Source: Chromatiales bacterium (lineage in GTDB: Bacteria; Pseudomonadota; Gammaproteobacteria; UBA6429). From it: a DNA stretch of 64,000 nucleotides. Below, one piece after another: positions 18,733 to 31,490 of this stretch. Location of the stretch: contig JALTJN010000365.1 in assembly GCA_027076405.1 (NCBI GenBank), positions 1 to 64,000 of the forward strand. Reading direction: 5' to 3'. The position numbers and the translations under genes are program-made. Each line of letters begins with the position of its first letter. Within the stretch, counting starts at the first letter, position 1. The notes under the pieces were generated by a model. That model did not search any database, was not told the origin of the DNA, and worked only from the letters and a program-made list of their open reading frames with translations.

Positions 18733-18733
18733 A

Positions 18734-19033
18734 ATGTTATACGCTATTATTTCTCAGGATGTTGAAAACAGTCTTGAAAAACGATTGTCTGTCCGACCAG
18801 ACCATATTGAACGGCTCAAAAAACTAACTGAACAGGGTCGCCTGATATTAGCCGGCCCCCATCCGGCAATTGATAACAATGATCCCGGTCCGGCCGGTTT
18901 TACCGGTTCATTAGTTGTTGCTGAATTTGATTCATTAGAAGAAGCACAAAACTGGGCAAATGATGACCCTTATATTAAATCTGGCGCTTATGACTCCGTT
19001 ATCGTTAAGCCCTTTAAAAAAGTTTTACCATAA
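18734..19033 (+). CDS. yciI: YciI-like protein
   Basis: A 99-residue protein of the YCII ferredoxin-like fold. It matches E. coli YciI closely from memory ([33 protein letters not shown]). The His and Asp residues of the putative active site (His in RPDHIERL, Asp in ANDDPY) are present. Its biochemical role is not established. I chose ATG 18734 over an in-frame TTG at 18725, because it aligns with E. coli and has a purine-rich GGAAG upstream. It is co-transcribed with yciB. Confidence 0.92.
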   Translation: MLYAIISQDVENSLEKRLSVRPDHIERLKKLTEQGRLILAGPHPAIDNNDPGPAGFTGSLVVAEFDSLEEAQNWANDDPYIKSGAYDSVIVKPFKKVLP

Positions 19034-19059
19034 ATTTTAAATTATTAAGGAATAATAAT

Positions 19060-19860
19060 ATGAATAAACTAACGTTAAGTGGAGCAAGTTTTCTGCTTGC
19101 AACTTTATTTACACATTCTGCTTTTGCACTCGATGCAAATTCAGTAGCCGCAGTTAATGGCAAAAAAATATCTCAAAAACAATATAAAACCCTGTTAAGA
19201 CAAATTCAGGCAAAATCCCAACAAGGAAAACAAGCGCCTGTTAATCGACAAATCATTTTAGACGAGCTGATTAACCGTGAAGTACTTTTTCAGGAAGCAA
19301 AAAAGAAAAAACTTGATAAAAACAAGCAGGTACGGGCAATACTCAAGCAACAGAAAAGAAATTTATTAATACAAAAATTACTAGCAGACTCTCCTGCTGC
19401 CAAACCTGTTAGCGAAAAAGAACTAAAAGCATTTTATGATAAACAGGTTGCAGCAACGAATTCAAAAGAATATAAATTACGACATATATTATTGAAGAAT
19501 GAAGCAACAGCGAAAAAACTGATTAAAAAATTAAATGATGGTGCAAACTTCGAAGAGCTTGCTAAAAATGAATCAAAAGATCCTTCCGGAAAAGAAGGTG
19601 GTGATCTAGGCTGGTTAGCGGGTGCACAAATGCCACCCAACTTAATGAAAGCAGTAAAGAAACTGAAAAAAGGCACAATCACTCAAAAGCCGGTAAAGCT
19701 TGGCCCTGATTATCATATTTTAAAACTGGAAGATTCGCGTAAACGTGAACCACCAAAGTTTGAAGATACCAAACAACAAATCAGTGCAATTATTCAAAGA
19801 CAACGTATTCAGAAATACATAACAAAATTGCGCAGTAAAGCCAAAATAGAAATCAAATAA
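19060..19860 (+). CDS. Periplasmic parvulin-type peptidyl-prolyl isomerase
   Basis: A 266-residue exported foldase. It has a signal peptide of about 23 residues (ending THSAFA), an N-terminal SurA/PrsA-like helical segment, then a parvulin domain at about 137-230 with RHILLKNE, FEELAKNESKDPSG and GGDLGWL motifs, and a short basic tail. It should assist folding of outer-membrane or periplasmic proteins. It follows yciI by 26 nt with a good AAGGAAT ribosome-binding site, and a terminator ends the yciB-yciI-parvulin unit. Confidence 0.9.
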   Translation: MNKLTLSGASFLLATLFTHSAFALDANSVAAVNGKKISQKQYKTLLRQIQAKSQQGKQAPVNRQIILDELINREVLFQEAKKKKLDKNKQVRAILKQQKRNLLIQKLLADSPAAKPVSEKELKAFYDKQVAATNSKEYKLRHILLKNEATAKKLIKKLNDGANFEELAKNESKDPSGKEGGDLGWLAGAQMPPNLMKAVKKLKKGTITQKPVKLGPDYHILKLEDSRKREPPKFEDTKQQISAIIQRQRIQKYITKLRSKAKIEIK

Positions 19861-19881
19861 TAGAACAATTATTATGTTAGT

Positions 19882-19908
19882 AAAAAGTCTCGGAAACGGG
19901 GCTTTTTT
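19882..19908 (+). terminator. Rho-independent terminator after the parvulin gene
   Basis: AAAAAGTCTCG pairs with CGGGGCTTTTT (two G-U pairs) around a GAAA tetraloop, followed by T residues. It starts about 20 nt after the stop. The converging ABC permease gene ends at 19921, so the stem may also serve that strand. Confidence 0.8.
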
Positions 19909-19920
19909 ATTACTACAATT

Positions 19921-20955
19921 TTATTCCCACTTAAAAAACCAGGCACCAAACAACAAGAAAAAAACACTTTGTACAGTTAATATTATTAAATGATAACTAA
20001 TTTCCATTAATGAAGCACCATCGATCATAATAGCTCGAGCTGCTGCGGTAACATGGGTAAGTGGAAATATTTCGGCAATACTTTGCATAACAGGCGCGGC
20101 CCCCTCAAGTGAGAACCATACCCCTGAAAAAAACATCATCGGCCAACTAAATAAATTCAATAAACCGCCTGCGGTCTCTTCACTGCTTATACGGGCAGCG
20201 ATAATTAACCCAAGGCTAATCATATTCAAGGAGCCTAATGCAAAAACGATAAACAAGTTCAGATCAGAACCATTCATAACAAAATCAACAAAAAAATTAG
20301 TACCATAAAAAACAAAAGCTGTTACAACCATAATTAATATTAAGCGAGAAACAACTTGTGCAGATAAATATTCAAAGGCCGTAATCGGTGTTGCTTTAAG
20401 ACGTTTTAGCATTCCATTTTTGCGATAACGCACAATAACAAAACCAACTCCAAATAATGCACTAAACATCATATTCATTGACAAGATGCCCGGAATAACC
20501 CAGTCAATATATCGTATTTTCTTTCCTTGTACTGTCTGCTGCTTAAAGCTTTCGGCTTGAGAACCGTCTTGATTTATTCCCAATAAAATTTTCTCTACTA
20601 AATAGCCTTTCGGTGATTCTGAATTAATCCAGTACTGTTGTGTTTTTGCATCTAACAACATATCAACCTGATGTCTTTGTACTTTTTTAATTGAACGGGA
20701 AATTACGTTCTTATCTGCATCAACCGAATAAAATTCAATATGTTTTAACTCTAGAAATTTTTTAGCTGCCGGCGTTGCACTTTTCTCGTTAATAACCCCA
20801 ACTTTAAATTGTTGACCAATATCTCCTGAAAAAGAAAAAGAAAAGCCTGCCACAATTAAAACAGGCATTAAAATATTCCAGCTTAAAGAAGAACGGTCAC
20901 GCCAAAATTCTTTATTGCGTGTTATTAATAATGCTAAAAATCGTCTGAATGACAT
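19921..20955 (-). CDS. ABC-2 type transporter permease
   Basis: A 344-residue ABC-2 membrane protein. One N-terminal membrane segment (about 28-45) is followed by a periplasmic loop of about 120 residues, then five hydrophobic segments with the family-typical VIPGILSMNMMFSALFGVG and LFSWPMMFFSGVWFSLEG regions. It forms the membrane part of an exporter with the ATPase encoded 22 nt upstream. The substrate is not evident. Multidrug, polysaccharide or lipid export are all possible. Confidence 0.88.
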   Translation of the reverse strand: MSFRRFLALLITRNKEFWRDRSSLSWNILMPVLIVAGFSFSFSGDIGQQFKVGVINEKSATPAAKKFLELKHIEFYSVDADKNVISRSIKKVQRHQVDMLLDAKTQQYWINSESPKGYLVEKILLGINQDGSQAESFKQQTVQGKKIRYIDWVIPGILSMNMMFSALFGVGFVIVRYRKNGMLKRLKATPITAFEYLSAQVVSRLILIMVVTAFVFYGTNFFVDFVMNGSDLNLFIVFALGSLNMISLGLIIAARISSEETAGGLLNLFSWPMMFFSGVWFSLEGAAPVMQSIAEIFPLTHVTAAARAIMIDGASLMEISYHLIILTVQSVFFLLFGAWFFKWE

Positions 20956-20977
20956 AACTTACCTGATTGAAATAAAA

Positions 20978-21862
20978 TTAGGATCTTAATTCTTTGCCTG
21001 TTAACTCAAGAAACAAATCATCTAAAGTTCGCGGTCTTATTTGAAGATGAGAAAGTGAAACTTTATTTTCAATTAATATTGAAATCACATTATTGACATC
21101 GCAAGTTGTAATTTCTACATAGTTATCTTTTTCATTTGCTGACAAGCCTGATAAATCAAGATTTTTTAATTCAGAGCTAGGCAGTTGTAAAATAACATCA
21201 TTAAATGTTTCAGCAAGTAATGTTTTAGGTGTTCCCTGTGCAATTATTTTTCCGTGATCCATAATCGCGATTTCATCACAAAGAGTGTATGCCTCATCCA
21301 TATAGTGAGTCGTCAGAATAATTGTTTTTCCTTCGGCTTTAATATCATTAATTAACTCCCAGAAATTTCTTCTTGCTTGCGGATCTAAGCCGGTGGTTGG
21401 TTCATCTAAAAAAATAATGTCGGGATCATTGACTAAAGCAATAGCCAGCAACAAGCGTTGACGCTGTCCACCTGACAACTGCCGATTATCCTGCTCGAGA
21501 TACTCGGTTAAATTACATCGTGTAATTAAATTATCCAGACCAGCATGACGGGGATATAATTCCGCAAACATTTCGAGCGTTTCACGTACACTAATATAAT
21601 CTTGTAATGCGGTTGACTGAAACATGATGCCGGCTTCATTACGAAACTGGTTACCCAGTGGTTTTTCTTTATAAAGAATTTCACCTGAGGTAGGTTGATT
21701 AATACCTTCAAGAATTTCTATGGTCGTGGTTTTTCCTGCACCATTTGGGCCTAACAAACCAAAACAAACACCTTTTGTCAGACAAAAACTGATATTGTTA
21801 ACAGCATTGACTGAAGGATAGTGTTTAACCAGGTTTTTTATTTGTAATAATTTTTCGGACAA
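20978..21862 (-). CDS. ABC transporter ATP-binding protein
   Basis: A 294-residue ABC ATPase of the ABC-2/DrrA type. It has Walker A GPNGAGKTT, signature LSGGQRQRLLLA, Walker B IIFLDEPTTGLD and switch His in TTHYMDEA, with a C-terminal extension typical of drug exporter ATPases. The start codon appears to be TTG at 21862-21860, since no ATG occurs before the conserved N terminus. It is preceded by AAGG. It is followed by its permease and preceded by a STAS-like gene, probably one operon of three. Confidence 0.93.
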   Translation of the reverse strand: MSEKLLQIKNLVKHYPSVNAVNNISFCLTKGVCFGLLGPNGAGKTTTIEILEGINQPTSGEILYKEKPLGNQFRNEAGIMFQSTALQDYISVRETLEMFAELYPRHAGLDNLITRCNLTEYLEQDNRQLSGGQRQRLLLAIALVNDPDIIFLDEPTTGLDPQARRNFWELINDIKAEGKTIILTTHYMDEAYTLCDEIAIMDHGKIIAQGTPKTLLAETFNDVILQLPSSELKNLDLSGLSANEKDNYVEITTCDVNNVISILIENKVSLSHLQIRPRTLDDLFLELTGKELRS

Positions 21863-21913
21863 GCTCGCTAGCCTTGTTGATGTGGAATAATATTTTAAGG
21901 AAGGATAAATAAA

Positions 21914-22318
21914 CTAATAATTAACATTTTCTATCAGTGATTGATCTACACCCAGAAAATCTGCAACTTCTTCCAGTTTGTATAAAACTTCTATTTTAAA
22001 TGGCGTTCCATCGGTTAATGCCTGATACATTCTGGCAACACCGTAATTAAGTGGTGTACTAACCCAAAAAACCGTTAATGTTTCGCCACCCGATTCATAA
22101 TATTTTAATCGGCGTTGTGCTATCGCCCATAAATCATCAAAACTTAAATGTACCGCATTAATACTACGTACATCATGACAGCGATGTAATGCAAACTCAG
22201 CCTTTAATTCCTGTTCTTCTAGTTTTTCTAACCATTTATTTGCAAGTACCACATCGAGCTCACCAATAACCTGATCACAAAGTATATTGCTTACAATTTT
22301 AGACTGATAATCTTCCAT
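21914..22318 (-). CDS. Small protein, possibly STAS/SpoIIAA-like
   Basis: A 134-residue soluble protein I cannot place firmly. The region with ILCDQVIGELDVVLANKW, then HRCHDVRSINAVHLSF and IAQRRLKYYES, resembles the SpoIIAA-like/STAS layout. The C terminus (about 75-134) has VFWVSTPLNYGVARMYQALT. It is upstream of the ABC exporter pair on the same strand, with a good promoter of its own at 22362-22390, and may regulate or simply accompany the exporter. Confidence 0.65.
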   Translation of the reverse strand: MEDYQSKIVSNILCDQVIGELDVVLANKWLEKLEEQELKAEFALHRCHDVRSINAVHLSFDDLWAIAQRRLKYYESGGETLTVFWVSTPLNYGVARMYQALTDGTPFKIEVLYKLEEVADFLGVDQSLIENVNY

Positions 22319-22361
22319 AGTTATTATGTATTCTAATATTTTCCGCTTTTATAGAGTATCT

Positions 22362-22390
22362 ATAATAGACTTGATTTTTAAGTATAACAA
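22362..22390 (-). promoter_or_regulatory. Sigma-70 promoter for the STAS-like/ABC unit
   Basis: On the minus strand TTGTTA (22390-22385) and TATTAT (22367-22362) are separated by exactly 17 nt, about 44 nt upstream of the start codon at 22318. Confidence 0.5.
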
Positions 22391-22430
22391 CACAACGCTG
22401 ATACTAGCAGTATTATGCAAAGATATATCA

Positions 22431-25209
<2,779 letters not shown>

Positions 25210-25242
25210 ACTTTCTCCCTAACCAATAATAAGTCGTTTATC

Positions 25243-28200
25243 TTAAGCTGAGGCTAATTCTGCTGCCGCTTCAACATCAACTGCAACAAGACGAGACACA
25301 CCCGGTTCATGCATAGTAACACCGGTCAAGTGTTGAGAAATTTCCATTGTGATCTTGTTATGCGTGATAAAAATAAACTGTGTTTTATCTGACATATATT
25401 TAACCATGTCACAGAAACGACCCACGTTCGCATCATCTAATGGTGCATCAACTTCGTCCAGCATACAGAAAGGTGCCGGATTAAGCTGGAAAATAGAGAA
25501 TACCAGTGAAACAGCCGTTAACGCCTTTTCACCACCGGATAACAAATGAATTGTACTGTTACGCTTACCCGGCGGGCGAGCCATAATTGTGACACCGGCA
25601 TCGAGTAAATTATCATCGGTTAGCTCAAGATAAGCATGTCCACCACCAAATAAACGTGGGAAGAGTTCTTTAACACCGCTATTTACTTTATCGAATGTTT
25701 CTTTAAAACGTGTCCGTGTTTCTGCATCAATTTTTGCAATGGCATTTTCTAATGTTGTTAAGGCATCGGTTAGATCTTTATCTTGTTCATCAAGATATTT
25801 TTTACGTTCAGCTTCCTGTTCATACTCTTCAATAGCAGCAAGATTAATAGGGCCAAGACGTTGAATTTTAGATTCTATATCATCAACACGCTGTTCCCAT
25901 GCAAAATCATTTGCATCTTCAGGCATTTCATCAATCAATGTTTGTAAAACAAAGCTTGTTTCATTAATGGCTTCTTCTAAAGTTTGACGACGTACCTTAA
26001 CTTCCTGCCAGCCAATACGAACAGACTCCAGACCACTGCGTACATCCTGAACAGCTTTTTCAGCAGCAGAACGGGCTTCTTCTAACTCACGCATATGATG
26101 GTCAATCGCTTCTACCGCTGTTCTTGCCTGTGTGAGCTCTTCTTCAACTTTAATTCGTGTTTCAAGTAATACCGCAAGTTCCTTGTTCATATCTTCAATC
26201 GGCGTATCACTTTCTTCTGTCGCTTTCGTTAACTCGTCACGACGAGCCGCAAGCTGTTGCTGACGTTCCTGCATGCGCTCTAACGCTTGTTCAGTTGAGT
26301 TTAATTCTGCACGCAGAGTTTCAATACGAACTTTAATTTCATGTGCAGCATCACGCTCAACACGAGCCTGTTCACGTTTAGAACGTAAATTATCCTGACA
26401 TGTTTCACGACGCTGTTGTAATTCAATTCGTTGCTCTTCGAGCTTTGCCATGGCTTCCACTGCAACTTCAAGTTTCTCGCGAGCGATAGCAAGTTCCTGG
26501 TTATCTTTTTCAATTTCCAGACGAACTTCTTCAGCTTCTACCCTTTGTTCTTCCTGACGCGATTGCATTTGCTCTAAACGAGCCTGACGTGCACTTAAAT
26601 CGGATTGGCGGTTTGCCCTTTGTCTCGACAATTGGTTAATGGTTGCCTGACTCGCATCACGATCCATTTCTGCAGTACTGAGCTGCTCACGTTCAGTTTC
26701 AAGCTGTTGTTGAATTTGTTGAACCGCAGCCTGTAACTCGTTAATTTCAGCAGCCAGATTTTTTAATGTTTGCTCACGTTGTAAGATACCCGCCTTTTCA
26801 TCTTTATCGTGTGCAACACGTAACCAGTTTCTGCCTAACCAGATACCATCACTGGTAACGATTGATTCGCCGTCTTGCAAATTACCACGCATTGATAATG
26901 CTTGCTGCAAACTGTCTGCGACAAGAATTCCTTTAAGTAAACTGCTTAACTTCCATGGCGCTTTAATTTTACTTTCTAGTGAATCCGCATTTACAACTGC
27001 TGAACCACTATCAACCCGGGTATCAAATAAAGTTAATGTACCTTCTTCAAAGCTTTCCAATACATTCGTTAATGGATCAACCCCATCAACACAAACTGCT
27101 TCAAGATATTCACCTAATACGCACTCGGCAGCTTTAGCCCAGCCAGCTTCTACTTCTAACTCTTCTGCGAGACGTGGTGCATCTTGTAAATGCTGGTTAC
27201 TTAACCATTGTGTCACCGCACCTTCATCTTTACCAAGTGCTGCTTGTTGTAAAGCTTCTAACGATGCACTGCGACCACGTAAATTCTGTAACTTACCACG
27301 TGACTCATCAAGCTGGGTATTTAATGAATGTACCGAATCACGAAGTTGCGAAATCTGACTTTTCTTTTCTTCTAAAGTCGCTTCTGTTTGCTGGATTTCA
27401 ACTTCATCTTTTTGTAACTGTTGTTCTAATTCAGCATTTTCAGCAATCAACTGTTCATGTGACTGCTTACCTAACTCTTCCTGTAATCGTTCAAGCCGTT
27501 GCTTTTGGCGCTGCAAGTGTTCTTCAACATGCTGAATATGAGTACGTTCCACTTCTGCATTACGAGCAGGCTCTGTCGCCGCTTCACTAAAGCTGTCCCA
27601 CTCACTCTGCCAGGCTTGCATAGCACTTTCTGCTTCTGCTAAAGACGCTGATGACATTTCGGCTGTTTCCTGAAGATGCTCAAGCTTCGGTTCAACTTCG
27701 GCAAGATTTTCTTTTACCGTAGCCAGACGTTTTTGATCTGTTTCATGATGAGCATGCGCTTCTTGCCAGTCTTGCTCGAGTTGCGTTAAGTCCTGCTGTT
27801 GTTGCTGGCGACGTTCTTTTGCATGCTGAATAGACTGTTCTATTTTAGCAATGTCTGTGCCCACACTGTAAAAACGACTTTGAACTTCATTAAAGGTATC
27901 TGATGCTTCAGTATGAGACTCACGCTGAGACTCTATTTCGGATTCGATACTGCGTTGTTGTGCAACTGCTGATTCAAGCGCAGTTTCCTGTTCGCGAATT
28001 TGTGCTTCCGTTTTTTCAGCTTCGTCTTGTTTAAGCATCCAGCGTAATGCTGTTAACTGAGCTTTGAGCAAGCGTTCTTCTTCACGCAAGACTTTGTATT
28101 TTTCTGCTGTATTTGCCTGACGTTTCAAACGCGCTAATTGTTTTTCAAGTTCATCACGCAAGTCACTTAAGCGATCCAGATTTTCACGAGTGTGCTTAAT

Positions 28201-28749
28201 ACGGTTTTCTGTTTCGCGGCGACGTTCTTTGTATTTGGAAATACCTGCCGCTTCTTCCAGATATACTCGAAGTTCTTCAGGTTTTGCCTCAATTAAACGC
28301 GAAATCGTACCCTGTTCAATAATGGCATAACTACGTGGCCCCAAGCCTGTACCAAGGAATATATCGGTAATATCCCGACGACGGCATCGTGTACCATTTA
28401 AATGATAAATAGACTGGCCGTCGCGAGTAACGGTTCTTTTAATCGAGATTTCACTAAAATTCGCGTATTCACCACCCAGTTTGCCTTCAGTATTATCAAA
28501 GACCAATTCAACGGTTGCCTGTCCAACAGGTTTTCGTCCTGTTGATCCATTAAAAATGACATCAGACATGGATTCGCCACGTAAATGCTTGGCAGATGAT
28601 TCTCCCATCACCCATCGAACAGCATCAATAGTATTGGACTTACCGCAGCCATTTGGCCCGACAACCCCGCTTAACTGGCTTGGAAATTCAACGGTAGTTG
28701 GGTCTACAAAGGATTTAAATCCCGATAATTTTAGTTTACTTAATCGCAT
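25243..28749 (-). CDS. smc: Chromosome partition protein SMC
   Basis: A 1168-residue SMC ATPase. The N-terminal head has Walker A GPNGCGKS at 31-38. Two long coiled-coil arms (Gln/Glu/Arg-rich) flank a hinge at about 500-650, and the C-terminal head has the ABC signature LLSGGEKALTA and Walker B CMLDEVDAPLDD. It entraps and extrudes DNA with ScpA and ScpB, both encoded at 13.3-14.9 kb. The gene heads the smc-zipA-ligA unit. It is clearly SMC and not MukB, in keeping with the presence of scpAB. The 255-bp region upstream of it holds nothing I can identify. Confidence 0.98.
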   Translation of the reverse strand: MRLSKLKLSGFKSFVDPTTVEFPSQLSGVVGPNGCGKSNTIDAVRWVMGESSAKHLRGESMSDVIFNGSTGRKPVGQATVELVFDNTEGKLGGEYANFSEISIKRTVTRDGQSIYHLNGTRCRRRDITDIFLGTGLGPRSYAIIEQGTISRLIEAKPEELRVYLEEAAGISKYKERRRETENRIKHTRENLDRLSDLRDELEKQLARLKRQANTAEKYKVLREEERLLKAQLTALRWMLKQDEAEKTEAQIREQETALESAVAQQRSIESEIESQRESHTEASDTFNEVQSRFYSVGTDIAKIEQSIQHAKERRQQQQQDLTQLEQDWQEAHAHHETDQKRLATVKENLAEVEPKLEHLQETAEMSSASLAEAESAMQAWQSEWDSFSEAATEPARNAEVERTHIQHVEEHLQRQKQRLERLQEELGKQSHEQLIAENAELEQQLQKDEVEIQQTEATLEEKKSQISQLRDSVHSLNTQLDESRGKLQNLRGRSASLEALQQAALGKDEGAVTQWLSNQHLQDAPRLAEELEVEAGWAKAAECVLGEYLEAVCVDGVDPLTNVLESFEEGTLTLFDTRVDSGSAVVNADSLESKIKAPWKLSSLLKGILVADSLQQALSMRGNLQDGESIVTSDGIWLGRNWLRVAHDKDEKAGILQREQTLKNLAAEINELQAAVQQIQQQLETEREQLSTAEMDRDASQATINQLSRQRANRQSDLSARQARLEQMQSRQEEQRVEAEEVRLEIEKDNQELAIAREKLEVAVEAMAKLEEQRIELQQRRETCQDNLRSKREQARVERDAAHEIKVRIETLRAELNSTEQALERMQERQQQLAARRDELTKATEESDTPIEDMNKELAVLLETRIKVEEELTQARTAVEAIDHHMRELEEARSAAEKAVQDVRSGLESVRIGWQEVKVRRQTLEEAINETSFVLQTLIDEMPEDANDFAWEQRVDDIESKIQRLGPINLAAIEEYEQEAERKKYLDEQDKDLTDALTTLENAIAKIDAETRTRFKETFDKVNSGVKELFPRLFGGGHAYLELTDDNLLDAGVTIMARPPGKRNSTIHLLSGGEKALTAVSLVFSIFQLNPAPFCMLDEVDAPLDDANVGRFCDMVKYMSDKTQFIFITHNKITMEISQHLTGVTMHEPGVSRLVAVDVEAAAELASA

Positions 28750-29004
28750 GGAGAGAATGTACTCGATCCCTTGCTATACATACAAGATTGACTTCGCATT
28801 CAAGCTATGCCGGATGAAAATAAACTCGAAATATGGTGAAAAAACGTTCAATTATTCGCTCACTTTGATATCGAGAGATTAAATACGCTCATGAAACCGG
28901 CTAACTCAAATGATCTCCAGTCTGTAGATTTTAAATAACTTATATTTAAAATCAGTGCTAAAATCCCGACATTCGAATTACCCTATTTTAACCGAGAGAA
29001 CAAA

Positions 29005-29394
29005 ATGGCGACAAAACCCAGTAAAGATTTAGAAACCTTCGACAACCCGATGCCTGAGCGTGACTACACTATTCGTATCGACATGCCCGAATTCACCTGT
29101 TTATGCCCTAAAACAGGTCAGCCTGATTTTGCAACTTTACATCTTGAATACGTGCCGAATGAACAATGTGTTGAATTAAAAGCGTTAAAACTCTATATCT
29201 GGGCATTCCGTGAAGAAGGTCATTTTCATGAAAAAGTCACCAATATGATCCTTGATGATCTTGTTGCTGTTACACAACCTCGTTTTATGCGTTTAACCGG
29301 TAAGTTTAATGTCCGAGGCGGTCTTTACACAGAAGTGGTAGCAGAACATCGTGACCCGAACTGGAAAGCGCCAGAGCTTGTCCAGCTTCCGTAA
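29005..29394 (+). CDS. queF: NADPH-dependent 7-cyano-7-deazaguanine reductase QueF (short type)
   Basis: A 129-residue single-domain QueF of the Bacillus type, not the 280-residue two-domain enterobacterial form. It shows the active-site Cys in [11 protein letters not shown], the Glu of VELKALKLY and the SLKLY-like QueF motif. It reduces preQ0 to preQ1 in queuosine biosynthesis. GAGAGAAC precedes the ATG. A sugar kinase gene follows after 20 nt. A functional link between the two is not evident. Confidence 0.95.
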   Translation: MATKPSKDLETFDNPMPERDYTIRIDMPEFTCLCPKTGQPDFATLHLEYVPNEQCVELKALKLYIWAFREEGHFHEKVTNMILDDLVAVTQPRFMRLTGKFNVRGGLYTEVVAEHRDPNWKAPELVQLP

Positions 29395-29414
29395 TGAGAT
29401 AAGGGACGCTAAGC

Positions 29415-30731
29415 GTGTCAGACAAAAGCTACTCGTCTAAGTTGACTCGTCCCTCTCCTCTTTTTATTGGTATTGACCTTGGCACCTCGGGTTGCAGAGC
29501 CATTGCGATTGATAGTCATGGCAAAATAAAAGCCCAGGCAAAAACACACTACCCGAACAAAAATCACAAGCAACAAACACCTTCTGATTGGTGGCAAGCC
29601 ACTCAAACAGTCTTGCAGGCGCTTACATCAAACATACAACACCACCACATTAAATCTATTGCCGTTGATGGCACATCAGGCACTATTTTATTTTGTCATA
29701 AGACAGGACAGCCGCTGACACCGACCATCATGTACGATGAGCAACATGCTAAAGAGCAAGCAATATTTCTGAAAAAATACGCCCCGGAAAATTCACCCGT
29801 ACTCAGTGCCAGCAGCGGCTTAGCAAAAGTTTTATGGTTATATGAACATCATAAACCCGAAGGTGATTTTCAAATTGTTCATCAGGCTGACTGGATTGCC
29901 GGACAATTATGCCGACGCTTTAATTTTAGTGACCAAAATAATGTTTTAAAAACCGGATTTGATACACTCAATAACATCTGGCCGTTATGGTTACTGGATT
30001 TATTTAAAGAACTTAAAATAAAACCATCAAGTCTACCAAGCGTATTTTCGCCCGGTTCTGTTATTACAAATATTCATCCTCATGTTGCCAGTGAACTTGG
30101 CTTACCCATTGATGTTGAAATTATCGCCGGGACTACTGACAGTACCGCTGCAGTCATTGCATGTAATGCAAACAAAAAAGCGCAGGCCGTTAGCTCTCTG
30201 GGTTCGACTCTTGTATTAAAAGTCATTAGTGATGTTCCTATAAATAAACCTGACTATGGCGTTTATAGCCAGCCTTATGGTAAACATTGGTTAGTGGGCG
30301 GCGCATCAAATTCGGGGGGTGCAGTATTAAGTTACTATTTTAATGACGATGAAATAAGTTTTCTCACAAAACAGCTAAAACCCGAGATAGCGACAAACTT
30401 AAACTATTATCCGTTGCTCAAAGCCGGCGAACGTTTTCCAATAAACGATGTGAATTTACCACCGCGTTTAACACCAAAAGTCGATGATGATCGCATTTTC
30501 TTTCAAGGCTTATTGGAAGGCATTGCAGAAATAGAACATACTGGCTATAAATTACTGGAGCGTTTAGGTGCACCCTACCCGACGTCAATAATAACCTCTG
30601 GCGAAGGCGCACTAAATAAAGCATGGCAAGAAATTAGAGAACAAAAACTCGGCGTACCTGTTACGGCGGCACCACATACTGCAGCGGCTTATGGAGCCGC
30701 AAAACTTGCAGCTAAAAGCTATCTACAATAA
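29415..30731 (+). CDS. FGGY-family carbohydrate kinase (D-ribulose kinase-like)
   Basis: A 438-residue FGGY sugar kinase, shorter than the usual 490-540. The N-terminal phosphate-binding motif is GIDLGTSGCRAIAID (about 19-33). The catalytic Asp region is IAGTTDSTAAVIA, and the C-terminal ATP-binding motif is TSGEGALNKAWQEIR. The layout resembles the D-ribulokinase group known from cyanobacteria and plants (XK-1-like), so D-ribulose is the best substrate guess. The start codon is GTG with AAGGGA upstream. It lies between queF and cysZ. Confidence 0.85.
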   Translation: MSDKSYSSKLTRPSPLFIGIDLGTSGCRAIAIDSHGKIKAQAKTHYPNKNHKQQTPSDWWQATQTVLQALTSNIQHHHIKSIAVDGTSGTILFCHKTGQPLTPTIMYDEQHAKEQAIFLKKYAPENSPVLSASSGLAKVLWLYEHHKPEGDFQIVHQADWIAGQLCRRFNFSDQNNVLKTGFDTLNNIWPLWLLDLFKELKIKPSSLPSVFSPGSVITNIHPHVASELGLPIDVEIIAGTTDSTAAVIACNANKKAQAVSSLGSTLVLKVISDVPINKPDYGVYSQPYGKHWLVGGASNSGGAVLSYYFNDDEISFLTKQLKPEIATNLNYYPLLKAGERFPINDVNLPPRLTPKVDDDRIFFQGLLEGIAEIEHTGYKLLERLGAPYPTSIITSGEGALNKAWQEIREQKLGVPVTAAPHTAAAYGAAKLAAKSYLQ

Positions 30732-30745
30732 CGAAAGAGAACATT

Positions 30746-31483
30746 ATGATTAGTAACCCGATAACTGGCGCAGCTTATTTTTTAAGTGGCTTAAGTTTAA
30801 TTAACACCGCAAAAATTCGTCGCTATGTTTTACTCCCCCTGCTAATTAATATTAGTATTTTCAGTCTGGGTTTATGGTTTGCTATCCAGCAGTTTGAATC
30901 ATTTATAACCTGGGCGTTAGCAGATTTACCCGGTTGGCTAAGCTGGCTGGAGTGGATTATGTGGCCGCTCTTTGCGTTGACCTTTTACGGCGTAGTGTTT
31001 TATGGCTTTTCAATTATAGCTAACATAATCGCAGCCCCTTTTAATGGCCCGTTAGCTGCTGCTGTTGAACGTCATATTACCGGTAATGAGAAAAACATCA
31101 GCACTAAAACATTTGCCGAAGAAGTAAAAGACGCCATTATCAATGAACTTATTAAAATAAAGTACTCGTTATTTTTAATGATGCCACTGGCATTTTTGTC
31201 TTTACTCTCGCTAGGCTTTCCTTTAATTGCGCCTTTAGTCGCACTATTATGGATATTTTATACCGTTTGGATTTTAACGCTCGAATATGCAGATTTTCCA
31301 ATGGCCAACCATAATATTTTATTTCCGGAAATTAAAAACAAATTAGCTTCAAAACGTTTTTTATCCTTAGGTTTTGGTTCAATGGTAATGCTTATGACGC
31401 TTATCCCCGTTATTAACTTTTTAGTTATGCCTATTGCTGTTGCAGGCGCGACTAAAATGTATCTAAAAGAGTTTTCTGACTAA
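30746..31483 (+). CDS. cysZ: Sulfate transporter CysZ
   Basis: A 245-residue EI24-domain membrane protein with four or more hydrophobic segments and the family motifs FLSGLSLI near the N terminus, IIAAPFNGPLAAAVE, and LEYADFPMANHNI. CysZ mediates high-affinity sulfate uptake for cysteine synthesis. The length agrees with E. coli CysZ (253). It starts 14 nt after the kinase gene stop with GAAAGAGA as ribosome-binding site. The convergent methyltransferase gene ends 8 nt away. Confidence 0.9.
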   Translation: MISNPITGAAYFLSGLSLINTAKIRRYVLLPLLINISIFSLGLWFAIQQFESFITWALADLPGWLSWLEWIMWPLFALTFYGVVFYGFSIIANIIAAPFNGPLAAAVERHITGNEKNISTKTFAEEVKDAIINELIKIKYSLFLMMPLAFLSLLSLGFPLIAPLVALLWIFYTVWILTLEYADFPMANHNILFPEIKNKLASKRFLSLGFGSMVMLMTLIPVINFLVMPIAVAGATKMYLKEFSD

Positions 31484-31490
31484 CTTAAAA

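Noticed and set aside
18725..18733. TTG start for yciI nine bases upstream
   Set aside because: The ATG at 18734 matches the E. coli N terminus exactly. The TTG would add three residues inside the yciB end.
21914..22318. Assigning the STAS-like protein as the anti-sigma antagonist of the REC-ATPase protein
   Set aside because: The genes are 29 kb apart and the STAS similarity is weak, so I kept it only as a remote possibility.
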